Assembly (NCBI GenBank): GCA_036505275.1 | Contig: DASXTS010000232.1 | Location: 1 to 8,961 of the forward strand | Origin: DASXTS01 sp036505275 | GTDB lineage: Bacteria; Actinomycetota; Actinomycetes; Mycobacteriales; Pseudonocardiaceae | DNA length: 8,961 nt | Direction of reading: 5' to 3' | Shown here: positions 6,356-8,961 of the stretch, piece by piece | Numbering within the stretch: position 1 is the stretch's first letter | How the letters are laid out: every line of letters starts with the position of its first letter | Translations under genes and position numbers: made by a program | The notes under the pieces: model-generated | The model's input: only the letters and a program-made list of their open reading frames with translations | Databases searched by the model: none | Told to the model about the DNA's origin: nothing

Positions 6356-7723
6356 TTATGGCGCGGCGTGCTGCTCGAAGGCACCCTCCAAGATCGTCAG
6401 CCCCTCGTCGAGCAGATGCTCGGGGATGACCAGCGGTGGCAGGAAGCGCAGCACGTTGCCGTAGGTGCCGCAGGTCAGCACCACCAGCCCGTTGGCGTGG
6501 CAGGCCTTGGCGACCGCCTGCGTTGTCTTCGGATCGGGCGTCTTCGTGCCCGGCTCGACCAGCTCGATCGCCAGCATCGCACCGCGACCGCGGACATCGC
6601 CGATCACCGGGTTCCGGCGCTGCAACACGTGCAGCCGGGGCAGCATGACCTCGCCGATCCGCCGGGCGGCGCCGACCAGGTCCAGCTCCTCGAGCGTGCG
6701 GATGGCGGCGAGGGCGGCCGCGCAGGCGACCGGGTTGCCGCCGAACGTGCCCCCCAGCCCGCCGAGGTGCACGCTGTCCATGATCTCCGCGCGGCCCGTG
6801 ACGCCGGCCAGCGGCAGGCCACCGGCTATGCCCTTCGCGGTGGTGATCAGGTCGGGCACCACCCCCTCGTGCTCGCAGGCGAACCAGTCGCCGGTGCGGC
6901 CGAAGCCGGTCTGGATCTCGTCGGCGACCAGCACGATCCCGCTGGCCCGGCAGTAGTCGGCCAGCCGGGGCAGGAACCCCTCGGCGGGGACGACGAAGCC
7001 GCCCTCGCCCTGGATCGGCTCGATCACCACGCAGGCCACGTTGTCCGCGCCCACCTGGGTTTCGATCAGGTCGATGGTGGCCGTGGCGGCCTCTTCGGCG
7101 CAGCGCTGCGGTCCGGTGGGCCAATGGAACGGGTAGGCCATCGGCATCCGGTACACCTCGGGCGCGAACGGCCCGAAGGCGTGCTTGTAGGGCATGTTCT
7201 TGGCGGTCAGCGCCATGGTGAGGTTGGTGCGGCCGTGGTAGGCGTGGTCGAACGCCACCACCGCGGGCCTGCGGGTGTACAGCCGGGCGATCTTGACGGC
7301 GTTCTCCACCGCCTCGGCGCCCGAGTTGAACAGCGCCGACCGCTTGTCGTGATCCCCGGGGGTCAGCCGGGCCAACTGCTCGCAGACCTCGACGTACCCC
7401 TCGTAAGGGGTGATCATGAAGCAGGTGTGGGTGAACGCGGCGACCTGCTCGCGCACCGCCTCGACCACCCGCTCGGCGGCGTTGCCGACGTTGACCACCG
7501 CGATGCCGGAGCCGAAGTCGATCAGGGAGTTGCCGTCGACATCCACCAGCACCCCGCCGCCCGCCTTCGTGATATACGCCGGCAGCGTGCTCGCGACGCC
7601 GCGCGCCACGCTCGCCGCGCGGCGGTCCGCCAGCTCTTTGGACCGCGGGCCGGGGATGTCGGTCACCAGCCGCCGCTGCTGCGGCAGCGACGGACCACCG
7701 TGATCATGTCCGTTGCTCGGCAT
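6356..7723 (-). CDS. gabT: 4-aminobutyrate aminotransferase
   Basis: A 455 aa class III PLP aminotransferase, expected to move the amino group of 4-aminobutyrate (or 5-aminovalerate and similar omega-amino acids) to 2-oxoglutarate, giving succinate semialdehyde and glutamate in the cytoplasm. Visible motifs are FNSGAEAVENAVKIAR (132-147, phosphate-binding region), AFDHAYHGRT (157-166), IEPIQGEGGF (234-243), ADEIQTGFGRTG (267-278) with Asp268 contacting the PLP ring nitrogen, and Lys297 (TTAKGIAGG) as the Schiff-base lysine. Glu240 and Arg426 (NVLRFLPPL) match the Glu211-Arg398 gate that, from memory, marks E. coli GabT, which supports GABA specificity over ornithine. The frame runs open to GTG 7885, but homology-like sequence starts around residue 15 after the ATG at 7723, so that start is chosen. 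No gabD is present in the window. It is upstream of and co-directional with the decarboxylase gene. Confidence 0.92.
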   Translation of the reverse strand: MPSNGHDHGGPSLPQQRRLVTDIPGPRSKELADRRAASVARGVASTLPAYITKAGGGVLVDVDGNSLIDFGSGIAVVNVGNAAERVVEAVREQVAAFTHTCFMITPYEGYVEVCEQLARLTPGDHDKRSALFNSGAEAVENAVKIARLYTRRPAVVAFDHAYHGRTNLTMALTAKNMPYKHAFGPFAPEVYRMPMAYPFHWPTGPQRCAEEAATATIDLIETQVGADNVACVVIEPIQGEGGFVVPAEGFLPRLADYCRASGIVLVADEIQTGFGRTGDWFACEHEGVVPDLITTAKGIAGGLPLAGVTGRAEIMDSVHLGGLGGTFGGNPVACAAALAAIRTLEELDLVGAARRIGEVMLPRLHVLQRRNPVIGDVRGRGAMLAIELVEPGTKTPDPKTTQAVAKACHANGLVVLTCGTYGNVLRFLPPLVIPEHLLDEGLTILEGAFEQHAAP

Positions 7724-7729
7724 TCGAAC

Positions 7730-7735
7730 AGTCTG
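7730..7735 (-). promoter_or_regulatory. Candidate -10 box of a leaderless gabT transcript
   Basis: On the minus strand CAGACT ends 6 bases before the gabT ATG, and there is no Shine-Dalgarno sequence in front of that ATG. This spacing is what is expected if transcription begins at the start codon itself, a common arrangement in actinomycetes. The hexamer departs from TANNNT at one position and no good -35 box is seen, so the call is weak. Confidence 0.3.
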
Positions 7736-7864
7736 GCAGCCACCGAGGGCCGGCCGAAAGAATGCTGACCAGCGGCTAGGAGGGCCCGTCCACCGGTGAG
7801 CCGCTGTGGGAGGTCGCCGACGCCAATGAGGCCGACACGCGGGCCGCGCCGGATGCGGGGAGGA

Positions 7865-7902
7865 GACAGCCCCGGCGTTCACCAAGGACGACGCCGGCTG
7901 TC
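7865..7902. terminator. Strong GC-rich hairpin between DUF202 remnants and gabT
   Basis: GACAGC-CC-CGGCGT (7865-7878) pairs with ACGCCGGCTGTC (7891-7902). This makes a 12-bp stem with a two-base bulge and a 12-base loop. There is no T tract on either side, as is common for actinomycete terminators. It could end transcription of the old minus-strand FGE-DUF202 operon before gabT. Part of the right arm overlaps what looks like leftover DUF202 coding sequence, so it could also be a by-product of that sequence. The rest of 7736-7913 shows no gene I can support. Confidence 0.4.
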
Positions 7903-7913
7903 GGCCAGCGGGA

Positions 7914-8021
7914 TCAGGGCACGCGACCGCCCAACCCGAGCGAGAGGACAGTGCGGCGCCAGGCCAGATCGGTGCGTTCGGGCTGCAGGCCGGGATCGAA
8001 GAAGGAGTTGTCGGTAATCAC
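7914..8021 (-). pseudogene. Second DUF202 membrane protein, truncated remnant
   Basis: From GTG 8021 the minus strand encodes 35 residues including DPGLQPERTDLAWRRTVLSL, the N-terminal signature of the shorter DUF202 proteins (about 100-120 aa with three membrane helices). A TGA then appears at 7914-7916. The frame after the stop shows TAGVVLG (7881-7901), which looks like a piece of the next helix, so the gene has lost sequence or frame near here. Its GTG start overlaps the TGA of the upstream DUF202 gene in the shared bases GTGA (8018-8021), the classic arrangement for coupled translation. The function of DUF202 proteins is not known to me. A true 35 aa protein is unlikely. Confidence 0.65.
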
Positions 8022-8336
8022 GTCAGGACGCCGAGCAGGACGAGGACGGCAACGGCGGCGACCCCAACGCGACGGGCAACGCGACATCGGAGCCAGGCAG
8101 CGGTGATACCAGCCGCAAGGTGCGTTCGACCTTGCCCCAGCTGAGCCAGGCCAGGAGCGGCACCATCAACCCGAGCACGAGCACGATGATCGAGGCCGTA
8201 AGCGGCAGCGCGGGGCTGAAGCGGAAGGGGCGCGGGCCTCGAGGGCGACACCGCTGGCGATCAGCGCGATCGCGGTACGGATCCAGGCCAAGAGGGTGTG
8301 TTCGTTGGCCAGGGTGAATCGAGGATCAGGCTCGGT
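8018..8336 (-). pseudogene. DUF202 (YidH-like) membrane protein, frameshifted
   Basis: Homology is spread over three frames. The first (8336-8235) reads TEPDPRFTLANEHTLLAWIR and on to IALIASGVALEA, giving the DUF202 N-terminal motif and first membrane helix. The second (about 8232-8063) reads PFRFSPALPLTASIIVLVLG and LLAWLSWGKVERTLRL, the second helix and its basic exit. The third (about 8062-8018) gives VAAVAVLVLLGVLT, the last helix, before TGA. Each change of frame is explained by one missing base, near 8232-8237 and in the G run at 8062-8065. A good Shine-Dalgarno AGGAGG is kept at 8342-8347, but the expected ATG or GTG before Thr-Glu-Pro-Asp is absent. An intact member is about 110-120 aa. 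It lay between the FGE gene and the second DUF202 gene in one operon. Confidence 0.75.
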
Positions 8337-8394
8337 GCCGGCCTCCTATACGTGGCGGGGGAAGCGGGGTCGGTTCACCGGTCGAATGCCGATG

Positions 8395-8772
8395 TCATCG
8401 GGCCGGGAGGGAGACGGTGCGGAATCCGGCGTTGCCCATGGAGGAGTCCGGCGTGTTGACGAGCGGGCCGAATTGCGAACCGGTTGCAGTACGAGATGTG
8501 GCACGGGTAGCTGCCGCCGCGCAGCACTAGGCAACCGCGTCGTTCCAGCTGACGTGCACCACCGGGTGGTCCCCGCGCCCGTCGATCGACGAGTCCCGAC
8601 CGCCCGGGTGGGCCCAGTCGGCGCCACGCACGCCGTACCACCAGGGGTCCGGCGGCGGGGCCCATGATGTCCTCGCGTGGCGCCCGGACGGCGAGGTGGA
8701 ACAGCGCTGAGAAGCCGAACTGCTCCGCCTCGGTGCGGTCCCGGTGTCGGCGATGAAGCAGGCGAAGTCGTT
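8395..8772 (-). pseudogene. Formylglycine-generating enzyme (sulfatase-modifying factor) remnant
   Basis: FGE oxidises a cysteine of sulfatases to formylglycine. Pieces in order are NDFACFIADTG (8772-8740); TEAEQFGFSALFHLAV onward in a second frame (8734-8648); DPWWYGVRGADWAHPGG through SSIDGRGDHPVVHVSWNDAVA in a third (8649-8530), ending in TAG at 8527-8529; VLRGGSYPCHISYCNRF (8527-8477), which still carries both cysteines of the redox site; and NTPDSSMGNAGFRTVSLPAR (8457-8398) before TGA. The YV expected after ADTG is replaced by 5 bases instead of 6, a clear one-base loss. Between NDAVA and VLRGG roughly 110-120 residues of a normal protein, including the LPTEAEWE and GNVWEW regions, are gone. 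The N-terminus is also missing. The protein cannot be functional. No sulfatase gene is in the window. Confidence 0.85.
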
Positions 8773-8776
8773 CGGC

Positions 8777-8950
8777 CGGCGCCGTCAGATGCGGATGGCC
8801 GGCTCGCTCAACGGCGTGCCCTTCGCCGCAAGCACGATGCTCGTCTCCGGTGGCGGCTTCTGCGTCGGGGTAAGTCGCGCGGCAATGCAGGCTTCGGGCG
8901 TTTCCGTGGGCGACGAAGTAGACGTTCAGCTCGAGCGCGTCGACGATTGA
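8777..8950 (+). pseudogene. DUF1905-like fragment, 5' truncated
   Basis: The plus strand encodes RMAGSLNGVPFAASTMLV, then a GGGF turn, VSRAAMQASGVSVGDEVDVQ and LERVDD before TGA at 8948-8950. This is the second half of a DUF1905-type small beta-barrel domain, where intact members read like G-x-[IL]-N-G-x-P-[FY] ... V-x-x-A-x-R-x-x-x-G-x-x-x-G-D-x-V. The first 30-40 residues are missing because the sequence before 8777 belongs to the FGE remnant on the other strand. An in-frame GTG at 8744 exists but would start inside FGE sequence. The TGA falls where related proteins often continue into a Pro-Arg segment, so the C-terminus may be cut too. The window ends 11 bases later. Confidence 0.55.
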
Positions 8951-8961
8951 CCCTGCCTGCG

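Noticed and set aside
6368..7768. 466-codon plus-strand open frame opposite gabT
   Set aside because: Composition is rich in Gly, Asp, His and Val with no domain; the minus strand has every GabT motif.
7724..7885. Extension of gabT to GTG 7885, adding 54 residues
   Set aside because: The extra segment is rich in Arg, Pro and His and unlike GabT N-termini, and crosses the hairpin region; ATG 7723 fits the family start.
7796..8017. Plus-strand open frame after an AGGAGG-like site
   Set aside because: Translation is Arg-rich without motif, and the minus strand of the same stretch carries the DUF202 signature.
8018..8251. 77-codon minus-strand open frame as a complete small gene
   Set aside because: Only its last 14 codons are in the true DUF202 frame; the rest is an off-frame reading created by a missing base near 8062-8065.
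8296..8667. Plus-strand open frame of 123 codons
   Set aside because: It overlaps the FGE remnant and the DUF202 start on the opposite strand and has no recognisable motif.
1..8961. CRISPR arrays, tRNA or rRNA genes, insertion-sequence transposases
   Set aside because: No regularly spaced repeats, no cloverleaf-type sequence and no transposase motif were seen; the only tandem repeat is the short one at 6262-6293.

Overview
This is a high-GC window with strong G/C third-position bias and GTG starts. GC-rich hairpins, a TANNNT-type -10 box and Shine-Dalgarno-poor starts add to the picture of an actinomycete (Pseudonocardiales- or Streptomyces-like). No species is named because nothing in the window fixes one.

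The left part, 1-3495, is a plus-strand run of three tightly packed genes. They are the 3' portion of a C45-type N-terminal-nucleophile amide hydrolase/acyltransferase, a serine hydrolase of the beta-lactamase fold that resembles 6-aminohexanoate-dimer hydrolase (NylB), and an ATP-grasp carboxylate-amine ligase-like protein. The ligase has a good ribosome site and a likely promoter of its own overlapping the stop of the gene before it.

The centre, 3516-7723, runs on the minus strand and converges on the first block with only 20 bases between them. It holds a long (895 aa) PLP-dependent Orn/Lys/Arg decarboxylase and, upstream of it, a GABA aminotransferase (GabT). The space between these two carries a 13-bp tandem repeat, and each copy contains a perfect 11-bp palindrome, so it looks like an operator.

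Read together, the five intact genes deal with basic amino acids, diamines and omega-amino acids, and with making and breaking linear amides. My working hypothesis is a locus that decarboxylates a basic amino acid to a polyamine, conjugates an amine to a carboxylate with the ATP-grasp ligase, trims amides with the two hydrolases, and sends 4-aminobutyrate-like products to GabT. This is inference from gene content; the substrates cannot be read from the sequence.

The right part, about 7880-8961, contains no intact gene. It holds eroded remains of a minus-strand operon: a formylglycine-generating enzyme (sulfatase-modifying factor) with a lost N-terminus, several frameshifts, an in-frame stop and a large internal deletion, then two tandem DUF202 membrane proteins, also broken. 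At the far edge a plus-strand DUF1905-like fragment is joined directly to the truncated start of the FGE remnant. A strong hairpin lies between the remnants and gabT. The contrast between 7.7 kb of clean frames and about 1 kb with at least five frame breaks suggests real gene decay, although local sequencing error cannot be excluded from one sequence.
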